From positions 1-10,945 of the forward strand of contig JANXRI010000415.1 of assembly GCA_025353085.1 (NCBI GenBank): a DNA stretch of 10,945 bases. Direction: 5' to 3'. Shown here in pieces: positions 1 to 6,172 of this stretch; positions within the stretch are counted from its first letter, which is position 1, and every line of letters starts with the position of its first letter. The notes beneath the pieces were generated by a model that made no database searches, was not told the origin of the DNA, and was given only the letters and a program-made list of their open reading frames with translations. The translations under genes were made by a program, and so were the position numbers. This DNA is from Betaproteobacteria bacterium. Its GTDB lineage: Bacteria > Pseudomonadota > Gammaproteobacteria > Burkholderiales > SG8-41.

Positions 1-70
1 CGCCCTTGGATCGGAACTCCTGCACCGCTTCACGCTCCCGTTTGCTCAATTTCAGGTCGGTTTGGCGCAT
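1..70 (-). CDS. N-terminal fragment of an unidentified protein, possibly an IS630-type transposase (runs off left edge)
   Basis: Reading leftwards from an ATG at 70-68 there are 23 codons without a stop, reaching the window edge. The product begins MRQTDLKLSKRERE and is rich in charged residues. A GAGGAG Shine-Dalgarno sits 8 nt before the ATG (84-79), and a near-consensus promoter lies further upstream, so translation from here is credible despite the short visible length. The N-terminus resembles, from memory, the leader of helix-turn-helix IS630-type transposases, which have a similar LSxxER-type start before the DNA-binding helices. That resemblance rests on about 20 residues and is weak. 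It could equally be a small DNA-binding or hypothetical protein. A second ATG at 77-75 in another frame hits a stop after 15 codons and is not the start. Confidence 0.5.
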   Translation of the reverse strand, partial: MRQTDLKLSKREREAVQEFRSKG

Positions 71-105
71 CGTCCATACTCCTCGGTCTGTGGAGATTCG
101 CCATG

Positions 106-133
106 ATAATATGTTTCGTAATTAACGTGTCAA
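106..133 (-). promoter_or_regulatory. sigma70-type promoter for the leftward gene
   Basis: On the minus strand there is a perfect -35 hexamer TTGACA (133-128), a 16-bp spacer and a -10 hexamer TATTAT (111-106), one base from consensus. Transcription would start near position 99, giving a leader of about 29 nt that carries the GAGGAG ribosome binding site of the gene starting at 70. The spacer contains the palindrome TAATTA (119-124), and TATGTT/AACATA (110-115 and 132-137) form an inverted repeat around the whole promoter, so a repressor could bind here. This is the strongest promoter-like sequence in the window. Confidence 0.7.
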
Positions 134-317
134 CATACTAGTTGCGCACTGGCTCAATAAAGTTAAGTCCGATCACACGCCGAGTTTTATCTGCCCGGAC
201 GCGCACCAAAAAAGTTAATCTGGCGCCAGTCGTCGCCCTCAGTGCTGAAAGGTCAGCGCGACATCACGTATATGATGCGGCGCACCAGCGCTACGGCGCC
301 GGACCGCGTATTTCCGA
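134..317. other. Non-coding region upstream of aceE with several short dyads
   Basis: I see no credible gene between the leftward promoter and the aceE promoter. The stretch holds the octamer AAAGTTAA twice in direct orientation (159-166 and 211-218, 52 bp apart), a perfect 10-bp palindrome CTGGCGCCAG (220-229), an inverted repeat CATCA-6 bp-TGATG (262-277) and the palindrome CGGCGCCG (294-301). The first half is noticeably richer in A and T than the genes. Any of the dyads could be an operator for aceE, but none matches a regulator site I can name with confidence; in particular I do not see a clear PdhR-type AATTGGT/ACCAATT site. Plus-strand open frames here have no ribosome binding site or recognisable product. 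Confidence 0.4.
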
Positions 318-326
318 TGATATAAT
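318..326 (+). promoter_or_regulatory. Extended -10 promoter, probably of aceE
   Basis: TGATATAAT is an exact extended -10 element (TGn followed by a perfect TATAAT at 321-326). No good -35 hexamer lies 16 to 18 bp upstream, which is usual for extended -10 promoters. Transcription would begin around 333, leaving a leader of roughly 80 nt before the aceE ATG. A weak TTG start at 326 would overlap this -10 box, which argues against starting aceE there. Confidence 0.55.
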
Positions 327-403
327 TGACTCGAAAAACCAGCGCCAAAAGCGCCGGTACCGACCGACCAGTCCGCGCTAGACCGGACGCTGCAACCCCC
401 CCC

Positions 404-410
404 GAAGGTG
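404..410 (+). promoter_or_regulatory. Ribosome binding site that fixes the aceE start
   Basis: GAAGGTG lies 5 nt before the ATG at 416 and directly follows a run of eight C residues (396-403). It is the only reasonable Shine-Dalgarno ahead of the conserved AceE N-terminus. Confidence 0.5.
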
Positions 411-415
411 AAGCC

Positions 416-3085
416 ATGGATATGCAGGACATGCCTGACACTGATCCGCAGGAAACCCAGGAGTGGCTCGAAGCGCTCGACGGTGTGTTAAAGCACGAAG
501 GCACACACCGTGCGCATTTTTTACTCGAGCAACTCGTCGACAAAGCCCGCCGCAGCGGCGCCTATATTCCGTTCAGCGCGACGACCGCGTACATCAACAC
601 CATTCCGCCGCAGCTCGAAGAGCACATGCCGGGCGACGCCGAACTCGAGCACCGCATTCGCTCGTATGTGCGGTGGAACGCCATGGCGATGGTCATCCGC
701 GCCAACAAGCACACCAACGTCGGTGGCCACATTGCGAGTTTTGCCTCAGCGGCAACGCTCTACGACGTCGGCTTTAATCATTTCTGGCGCGCGCAGAGCG
801 ATACGTTCGGCGGCGATCTCATATTCGTGCAGGGACATTCAGCGCCCGGCGTCTACGCGCGCGCGTTTATGCTCGGTCGCCTGACGGCCGAACAGATGGA
901 TAGATTCCGCCAGGAAGTCGACGGCAAGGGGCTATCGTCGTATCCGCACCCGTGGCTGATGCCGGACTTCTGGCAGTTTCCGACCGTGTCGATGGGCCTG
1001 GGCCCGTTGATGGCTATCTATCAGGCGCGCTTCATGCGCTATATGAAAGACCGCAGCCTGCTCGAAGCGCAAGGCCGCAAGGTATGGGCGTTTATGGGCG
1101 ACGGCGAAATGGACGAGCCCGAATCGCTCGGCGCTATTTCGCTCGCGGGCCGCGAACGGCTCGACAACCTGATTTTCGTGATCAACTGCAATCTGCAGCG
1201 GCTCGACGGACCGGTGCGCGGCAACGGCAAAATCATCCAGGAACTCGAGAGCGACTTTCGCGGCGCCGGCTGGAACGTGATCAAAGTAATCTGGGGCGGC
1301 TACTGGGAGCCGCTTTTCATGCGCGACACCAAGGGCATACTCTTGAAGCGCATGGCCGAGTGCGTCGACGGCGAATACCAGACGTTCAAGTCGAAGGACG
1401 GCGCCTACGTGCGCAAGCATTTTTTCGGCAAGTATCCCGAACTGCTCGAGATGGTCGCCACCATGTCGGACGACGATATCTGGCGCTTGAATCGCGGCGG
1501 CCACGACCCATACAAAATCTATGCGGCCTACGCGGCCGCAATGAAGCACACGGGACAGCCGACGGTTATTCTCGCCAAGACCATCAAGGGTTACGGCATG
1601 GGCGAGGCCGGCGAATCCCAGAACATTACGCACCAGCAGAAGAAGATGGGCACCTCGTCGATCAAATCGTTTCGCGACCGCTTCGCGGTGCCGGTGCCGG
1701 ACGAGCAGCTTGAAGAAGTGCCGTACGTGACCTTCCCCGAAGGCTCGCCGGAGCTCAATTACATGCGTGAGCGTCGCCAGGCGCTTGGCGGTTACCAGCC
1801 GGCGCGCCGGCGCCGCGCCGCGCCGCTCGAGGTGCCGCCGCTCGCCGCCTTCGAAACGCTATTGAAGGCGAGCGGCGCGGGGCGCGAACTGTCGACGACG
1901 ATGGCGTTCGTACGCATCCTGACCACCATTGTGCGCGACAAAAAAATCGGCAAATTCGTGGTGCCGATCGTGCCCGACGAATCGCGCACGTTCGGCATGG
2001 AAGGCATGTTCCGTCAGCTCGGCATTTATTCGCACGTCGGGCAGCTGTACACGCCTCACGATGCCGACCAGCTGATGTTTTACAAAGAGGATCAGAAAGG
2101 CCAGGTGCTGCAGGAGGGCATCAACGAGCCGGGCGCGATGTCGTCGTGGATCGCGGCGGCGACTTCATATAGCACGCACGGGATTTCGATGATCCCGTTC
2201 TACATTTTCTATTCGATGTTCGGCTTTCAGCGCGTCGGCGACCTCGCCTGGGCGGCGGGCGACATGCGCGCGCGGGGCTTCCTCCTGGGTGGCACTGCCG
2301 GCCGCACAACGCTGAACGGCGAAGGTCTGCAGCATGAGGACGGGCACAGCCATCTACTCGCGGCGACGATTCCGAATTGCGTGGCTTACGACCCGACGTA
2401 CGCGTACGAACTCGCGGTCATCATCCAGGACGGCCTGCGCCGCATGTACCAGGATCAGGAAGACGTTTATTACTACATCACCGTGATGAACGAAAACTAC
2501 GAACATCCGGCGATGCCCGAGGGTGTCGAAAAGGGCATATTGAAAGGGATGTACTTGCTGCGCGAAGGCAAGAGCAAAAAAAACGCGCCTAAAGTGCAGT
2601 TGCTCGGCAGCGGCACGATCTTGCGCGAAGTCATCGCGGGCGCCGACCTGATCGAGAAAGACTTTGGCATTGCCGCCGACATTTGGAGCGTCACGAGCTT
2701 TAACGAACTGCGTCGCGACGGCATCGACGTCCAGCGTTGGAACATGCTGCACCCCGAAGCCGAGCCGCGGCGTTCGCATATCGAAATCTGTCTGAAGGAC
2801 CGCGAAGGGCCGGTGATCGCGTCTACCGACTACATGAAAATGTTTGCCGACCAGGTGCGCAGTTTCCTGCCGACCCATCACTTTCATGCGCTCGGCGCCG
2901 ACGGCTTCGGACGGTCCGATACACGGGAAAAACTGCGCCGGTTTTTCGAAGTCGATCGCAACTACGTGGCGGTGGCGTCACTAAAGGCGCTCGCCGACAT
3001 GGAGCTCGTCCCGCGCAAAAAAGTCACCGAGGCGATCACCAAGTACGGGATCGATCCCGAGAAACCCAACCCGACTACCGTATAA
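416..3085 (+). CDS. aceE: Pyruvate dehydrogenase E1 component, homodimeric type (AceE)
   Basis: Thiamine-diphosphate enzyme that decarboxylates pyruvate and reductively acetylates the lipoyl group of E2 in the pyruvate dehydrogenase complex. From the ATG at 416 the protein is 889 aa, very close to the 887 aa of E. coli AceE, and it aligns by eye from end to end. The thiamine diphosphate/Mg motif runs from GDG (228-230, in GDGEMDEPE) to NCN (257-259). H406 in THQQKKMG matches the catalytic loop histidine (His407 in E. coli). LQEGINE around 565-570 carries the conserved glutamate region that activates the cofactor, and GLQHEDGHSH and STDYMK are typical of the family. The open frame extends 30 codons further to a TTG at 326, but that TTG sits in the -10 box and the extra residues have no family counterpart. 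aceF follows after a repeat element, so the two are probably co-transcribed. Nothing looks broken. Confidence 0.97.
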   Translation: MDMQDMPDTDPQETQEWLEALDGVLKHEGTHRAHFLLEQLVDKARRSGAYIPFSATTAYINTIPPQLEEHMPGDAELEHRIRSYVRWNAMAMVIRANKHTNVGGHIASFASAATLYDVGFNHFWRAQSDTFGGDLIFVQGHSAPGVYARAFMLGRLTAEQMDRFRQEVDGKGLSSYPHPWLMPDFWQFPTVSMGLGPLMAIYQARFMRYMKDRSLLEAQGRKVWAFMGDGEMDEPESLGAISLAGRERLDNLIFVINCNLQRLDGPVRGNGKIIQELESDFRGAGWNVIKVIWGGYWEPLFMRDTKGILLKRMAECVDGEYQTFKSKDGAYVRKHFFGKYPELLEMVATMSDDDIWRLNRGGHDPYKIYAAYAAAMKHTGQPTVILAKTIKGYGMGEAGESQNITHQQKKMGTSSIKSFRDRFAVPVPDEQLEEVPYVTFPEGSPELNYMRERRQALGGYQPARRRRAAPLEVPPLAAFETLLKASGAGRELSTTMAFVRILTTIVRDKKIGKFVVPIVPDESRTFGMEGMFRQLGIYSHVGQLYTPHDADQLMFYKEDQKGQVLQEGINEPGAMSSWIAAATSYSTHGISMIPFYIFYSMFGFQRVGDLAWAAGDMRARGFLLGGTAGRTTLNGEGLQHEDGHSHLLAATIPNCVAYDPTYAYELAVIIQDGLRRMYQDQEDVYYYITVMNENYEHPAMPEGVEKGILKGMYLLREGKSKKNAPKVQLLGSGTILREVIAGADLIEKDFGIAADIWSVTSFNELRRDGIDVQRWNMLHPEAEPRRSHIEICLKDREGPVIASTDYMKMFADQVRSFLPTHHFHALGADGFGRSDTREKLRRFFEVDRNYVAVASLKALADMELVPRKKVTEAITKYGIDPEKPNPTTV

Positions 3086-3180
3086 GGATTGTGGAATGAG
3101 GATCGAGGATCGAGTGACAAGGCGGCGCACAGCGTGCGTAAGTATTCGAGCTCAATCCCCGACCCCAAATCCTCAGTCCC
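3086..3180. repeat. Heptamer-built inverted repeat element, copy 1 (aceE-aceF gap)
   Basis: Starting on the base after the aceE stop, four heptamers follow in perfect register: GGATTGT (3086), GGAATGA (3093), GGATCGA (3100) and GGATCGA (3107), then a G. After a 36-nt centre (3115-3150), four heptamers of the opposite sense follow, again in register: TCAATCC (3152), CCGACCC (3159), CAAATCC (3166) and TCAGTCC (3173). These are degenerate complements of the left units. The inner pair GGATCGAG/CTCAATCC would form an 8-bp stem with one mismatch; the outer units pair less well, so this copy looks decayed. The centre has its own small hairpin, CGCAC-AGC-GTGCG (3126-3138). The aceF frame stays open through most of the element, but the real aceF start lies 11 bp after it. 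A second copy lies at 6094-6171. Confidence 0.7.
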
Positions 3181-3190
3181 GGCGAATCTC

Positions 3191-4483
3191 ATGAGCGTCA
3201 TTGAAGTCAAAGTCCCCGACATCGGCGATTTCAAGGAAATCCCGATTATCGAAATACTGGTCAAACCCGGCGATAGCGTCAATGCGGAAGACCCGCTACT
3301 CGCGCTCGAATCGGACAAGGCCACGATGGAAGTGCCGGCGCCGCAAGCGGGGGTCGTCAAAGACATTAAGGTCAAGGTCGGCGACAAAGTATCGCAAGGT
3401 ACGCTGGTTCTGATGTTAGAGCCCGCAGCAGCATCAGAGCCGGCATCGGCACCCGCGGCGACGCCCGCAGCAGCGGCACCGGCGAGTGCGGTAAAGGCCG
3501 CGGCGAGCGCGCCGCCACCGCCTGCGGCGTCGGCGAGCCCGACTGCTTCGCTCGAACCGATCGATGAGGCAAAGCTGACACTCGTGCACGCCGGGCCGTC
3601 GGTGCGGCGGTTCGCGCGGGAGTTGGGCGCGGACCTGAGCAAGGTCATCGCAAACGGACCCAAGGGCCGCATTCTGCGCGAAGACGTGCAGGCTTACGTG
3701 AAGGGCGAACTCGCGCGGCCGCGTGGCGCCGGCAGCGGGTCAGGCCTGAATCTGCTACCGATGCCGCAAGTCGATTTCGCTAAATTCGGCAAGGTCGAAT
3801 TGCATTCGCTGTCGCGCATCAAGAAACTGGCGGGCGCGAATCTGCACAGAAACTGGGTGTCGATTCCGCATGTGACCCAGCAGGACGAAGCCGATATTAC
3901 CGAGCTCGAAGCCTTTCGCAAGTCGGAAGCCGAAGCCGCGAAAAAAGAAGGCATCCGCTTCACGCTGCTCGCGTTTTTGATCAAAGCGGTCGTCGTCGCG
4001 CTCAAACACTATCCAAACTTCAATTCTTCTCTGACGCCGGACGGCGAGAACCTTGTTCTCAAACAGTACTTCAATATCGGCGTCGCGGTTGACACGCCGC
4101 TCGGTCTCGTGGTGCCCGTCATACGCGATGCCGATAAAAAAGGACTGCTCGAACTCGCACGCGAATTGGGGGTTGTCAGTGCGCGCATGCGCGACGGCAA
4201 AATCAACCCGGTCGACTTGCAGGGTGGCTGTTTTTCGATTTCGAGCCTGGGCGGCCTCGGCGGCACTTTTTTCACGCCTATCATCAACGCGCCCGAAGTG
4301 GCGATTCTCGGCGTCGGCAAGGCGGTCATGAAACCGGTATGGGACGGCAAGCAATTTGCGCCGCGCCTGATGCTGCCGTTATCGCTTTCGTACGATCATC
4401 GCGTCGTTGACGGCGCACAGGGCGCGCGCTTTATCGCCTGTTTGAGCGAGGTGCTGTCGGACATCAGGCGCCTGGTGCTCTAA
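3191..4483 (+). CDS. aceF: Dihydrolipoamide acetyltransferase, E2 of pyruvate dehydrogenase (AceF), single lipoyl domain
   Basis: Forms the core of the pyruvate dehydrogenase complex and transfers acetyl groups from lipoate to CoA. From the ATG at 3191 it is 430 aa. Residues 1-78 are a lipoyl domain with the lipoylated lysine K43 in SDKATME. Residues 79 to about 125 are an Ala/Pro-rich flexible linker. Residues 131 to about 172 (from LVHAGPSVRR to QAYVK) are the peripheral subunit-binding domain that docks E1 or E3. The remainder is the catalytic acetyltransferase domain, with the active-site H403 and D407 in SYDHRVVDG. Only one lipoyl domain is present, against three in E. coli AceF (about 630 aa); such shorter E2s occur in other bacteria. 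The open frame continues upstream to a TTG at 3089 through the heptamer repeat, but MSVIEVKVPDIG is the expected N-terminus. No strong Shine-Dalgarno is visible before 3191, so translation may depend on readthrough from aceE. No lpd gene follows. Confidence 0.96.
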   Translation: MSVIEVKVPDIGDFKEIPIIEILVKPGDSVNAEDPLLALESDKATMEVPAPQAGVVKDIKVKVGDKVSQGTLVLMLEPAAASEPASAPAATPAAAAPASAVKAAASAPPPPAASASPTASLEPIDEAKLTLVHAGPSVRRFARELGADLSKVIANGPKGRILREDVQAYVKGELARPRGAGSGSGLNLLPMPQVDFAKFGKVELHSLSRIKKLAGANLHRNWVSIPHVTQQDEADITELEAFRKSEAEAAKKEGIRFTLLAFLIKAVVVALKHYPNFNSSLTPDGENLVLKQYFNIGVAVDTPLGLVVPVIRDADKKGLLELARELGVVSARMRDGKINPVDLQGGCFSISSLGGLGGTFFTPIINAPEVAILGVGKAVMKPVWDGKQFAPRLMLPLSLSYDHRVVDGAQGARFIACLSEVLSDIRRLVL

Positions 4484-4492
4484 GGCTCTAAG
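4477..4492 (+). repeat. 8-bp tandem duplication across the aceF stop codon
   Basis: GCTCTAAG occurs twice head to tail (4477-4484 and 4485-4492), and the first copy contains the aceF TAA. This looks like a small slippage duplication. The rest of the 86-bp gap to nadD shows no clear terminator and no convincing promoter. Confidence 0.6.
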
Positions 4493-4569
4493 GCTGAACC
4501 CGCGTTGCGCCGCGTTGTCCATAATAAATCGTGATGCAAACCCGCACGCCGCACCGGCCGATTTGAGCG

Positions 4570-5250
4570 ATGGCGATTAAACCCGTCGCGATTTTCGGCG
4601 GCACTTTCGACCCGATTCATTTCGGTCATCTGCGGCTTGCGCAGGAACTCGCCGAGTCGATCCACGTTGAAGAAGTGCGCTTCATGCCCGGCGGCACGCC
4701 GCCGCACCGCGCCGCACCGCAAGTCACTTCCCGGCAGCGGCTTGACATGGCGGGACTCGCGATCGGCGACAACCCGCTGTTTAAAATCGATGACCGTGAA
4801 GTCAGACGCAGCGGCCCCGGCTATACAATCGACACGCTGGTGGAGATTCGTCAGGAGCTGGGGCCGGCGCGGCCGATGTGCCTGTTGCTCGGCGCTGACG
4901 CATTTCTCGAACTGGCGACGTGGCATCGCTGGCACGAACTCTTTGCCTTCGCGCACATTGTCATCGCGCACCGGCCGGGTTTCCCGCCGGAATCCTGGCC
5001 TGCGCGCATGCCCGAACCGCTCGCGCGCGAATATGCGGCGCGCCTGATGCGCCAGCCGTTCGCGGTTCACCTGTCGCCCGCTGGCGGCATCGTGACGCAG
5101 GCGATTGCAGCACTCGATATTTCTGCGTCGATGATCCGCGATTCATTGGCACGTGGCGTGAGCCCGCGCTATTTGCTTCCCGATCCGGTTCTCGACTATA
5201 TTCGAAGTCATCAACTTTACGTAACGCAGGAGGTGAATGAGGCTCGATAG
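4570..5250 (+). CDS. nadD: Nicotinate-nucleotide adenylyltransferase (NadD)
   Basis: Converts nicotinate mononucleotide and ATP to nicotinate adenine dinucleotide, the penultimate step of NAD+ synthesis in the cytoplasm. The protein is 226 aa, a normal length. The nucleotidyltransferase nucleotide-binding motif GGTFDPIHFGHL is at 10-21 (the H-x-G-H signature is H17-F-G-H20), and the second ATP-binding motif of the ISxxxIR type is at 184-190 (ISASMIR). The ATG at 4570 places the motif at the usual distance from the N-terminus; an in-frame ATG at 4534 is followed by a stop before 4570. The Shine-Dalgarno is poor (GAGCG directly before the ATG). Its last 14 bp overlap the start of rsfS, which indicates translational coupling. 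Confidence 0.96.
   Translation: MAIKPVAIFGGTFDPIHFGHLRLAQELAESIHVEEVRFMPGGTPPHRAAPQVTSRQRLDMAGLAIGDNPLFKIDDREVRRSGPGYTIDTLVEIRQELGPARPMCLLLGADAFLELATWHRWHELFAFAHIVIAHRPGFPPESWPARMPEPLAREYAARLMRQPFAVHLSPAGGIVTQAIAALDISASMIRDSLARGVSPRYLLPDPVLDYIRSHQLYVTQEVNEAR
5228..5236 (+). promoter_or_regulatory. Strong ribosome binding site of rsfS inside nadD
   Basis: AGGAGGTGA, a nearly full anti-SD match, lies within the last codons of nadD and abuts the rsfS ATG. AGGAGG is only 3 nt from the ATG, tighter than the usual 5 to 9. The next in-frame alternative start, a GTG at 5267, would remove conserved N-terminal residues, so 5237 is kept. Confidence 0.6.
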
Positions 5251-5599
5251 ACTGGTTAAAGCCGTCGTGGACGCGCTAGAAGACATCAAGGGGCGTGACA
5301 TCGTGGTGCTGGACGTGCGCCGTATGACGGCGCTCTTCGACAAAGTAATCGTAGTGAGCGGCGATTCGACCCGGCAGAATAATGCGCTTGCAAGACACGT
5401 TCAGGACAAAGCGAAGGCGCTCGGTGCAACCGTCCATGGCGTTGAAGGCACCGATCCGGGCGAGTGGGTGCTGGTGGATCTCGGCGCGGTGGTCGTGCAT
5501 GTCATGCAGCCGGCGGTGCGCTTGCACTACAATCTCGAGGAACTGTGGGGTAAGGAAGCGCCCGTACCCAAGCGGCGCGCGGCGGCCGGCGCACGCTAA
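5237..5599 (+). CDS. rsfS: Ribosome silencing factor (RsfS)
   Basis: Binds ribosomal protein L14 on the large subunit and blocks subunit joining, slowing translation in poor nutrient conditions (family knowledge). The product is 120 aa and matches the family along its length: a ALEDIKGRDIVVLDVRR start, a FDKVIVVSGDSTRQ segment and the conserved GVEGTDPGEWVLVDLGAVVVHVM core, followed by the YNLEELWG end. The tail after that is a short basic, alanine-rich extension. It overlaps nadD by 14 bp and is followed by rlmH after 12 bp. The nadD-rsfS-rlmH order is widely conserved in proteobacteria, which supports all three calls. Confidence 0.95.
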   Translation: MRLDRLVKAVVDALEDIKGRDIVVLDVRRMTALFDKVIVVSGDSTRQNNALARHVQDKAKALGATVHGVEGTDPGEWVLVDLGAVVVHVMQPAVRLHYNLEELWGKEAPVPKRRAAAGAR

Positions 5600-5611
5600 G
5601 CAATTCTCCGC

Positions 5612-6088
5612 ATGAAACTGCGCATCGTGGCGGTCGGCCACAAGATGCCGGCGTGGATCAACGCCGGCTATAAAGAGTATGCGCAGCGAATGCCGCACGA
5701 AGCGCGCATCGAGTTGACTGAAATCAAGCCGGCCGTGCGCGCCGGGACTGGCGAGAAAGCGACCCGGCAGTGGCTGGAACTCGAAGCGCAGCGCATCAGC
5801 GCTGCATTACCCACGCGTACCCACAAAGTCGTGCTCGACGAGCGCGGCAAGTCATTGACTACTTTGGAACTGGCTCGGCGCATAGAGCGCTGGAAGCAGG
5901 ACGGCGATAACGTCGCTTTCATCATCGGCGGCGCGGACGGCACCGCAAGCGCGTTGCAAGAAGAAGCCGGACTCTTGCTGTCGTTGTCGCCGCTGACTCT
6001 GCCGCACGGGCTTTGCCGCGTGATTCTCGCAGAGCAGTTATATCGCGCCATATCGCTGCTGGCCGGGCACCCATACCATCGAGAGTGA
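5612..6088 (+). CDS. rlmH: 23S rRNA (pseudouridine1915-N3)-methyltransferase (RlmH)
   Basis: SPOUT-family methyltransferase that uses S-adenosylmethionine to methylate pseudouridine 1915 in helix 69 of 23S rRNA on assembled 70S ribosomes. The product is 158 aa (155 in E. coli). The start MKLRIVAVGHKMPAW, the SAM-loop glycines G106-G107 and G110 in IIGGADG, the TLPHGLCRVILAEQLYRA knot region and the C-terminal HPYHRE (153-158), which holds active-site residues, are all present. The Shine-Dalgarno is weak, so translation probably continues from rsfS 12 bp upstream. Five bases after its stop a heptamer repeat element begins. Confidence 0.96.
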   Translation: MKLRIVAVGHKMPAWINAGYKEYAQRMPHEARIELTEIKPAVRAGTGEKATRQWLELEAQRISAALPTRTHKVVLDERGKSLTTLELARRIERWKQDGDNVAFIIGGADGTASALQEEAGLLLSLSPLTLPHGLCRVILAEQLYRAISLLAGHPYHRE

Positions 6089-6093
6089 GTGGC

Positions 6094-6171
6094 GGGATTG
6101 GGATCGAGGATTGAGGATTGAGCAGGACTTAACGCGCTTTTCCTCAATCCTCAATCCTTTTACTCTAATCC
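6094..6171. repeat. Heptamer-built inverted repeat element, copy 2 (rlmH-maf gap)
   Basis: The left arm consists of GGGATTG (6094), GGATCGA (6101), GGATTGA (6108) and GGATTGA (6115), in exact 7-bp steps, then a G. The right arm has TCAATCC (6144), TCAATCC (6151), an off-consensus heptamer (6158) and CTAATCC (6165). The inner 15 bases GGATTGAGGATTGAG (6108-6122) are perfectly complementary to 6143-6157, with a 20-nt loop (6123-6142). The element fills nearly the whole 84-bp gap, ending 1 bp before the maf ATG. The arm units are the same as in the copy at 3086-3180, but the loop sequences are unrelated, so the arms rather than the centre define the family. This copy has the better preserved stem. 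Confidence 0.75.
6108..6161 (+). terminator. Possible weak terminator or processing hairpin within the repeat
   Basis: The perfect 15-bp stem (7 G-C pairs) is followed at once by TTTT (6158-6161). The stem is not GC-rich, the loop is 20 nt and the T-run is short, so efficient intrinsic termination is doubtful. An RNA stability or processing stem between rlmH and maf is as likely. Confidence 0.2.
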
Positions 6172-6172
6172 T

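Noticed and set aside
326..415. Extension of aceE to a TTG at 326
   Set aside because: The TTG overlaps a perfect -10 box, the added 30 residues have no family counterpart, and the ATG at 416 with GAAGGTG gives the expected 889-aa length.
932..1633. 233-residue minus-strand frame inside aceE
   Set aside because: Shadow of a highly conserved coding sequence; no ribosome binding site or family features.
4496..4530. Promoter for nadD around CATAAT (4520-4525)
   Set aside because: No -35 hexamer at a proper distance and no extended -10; the match is no better than chance.
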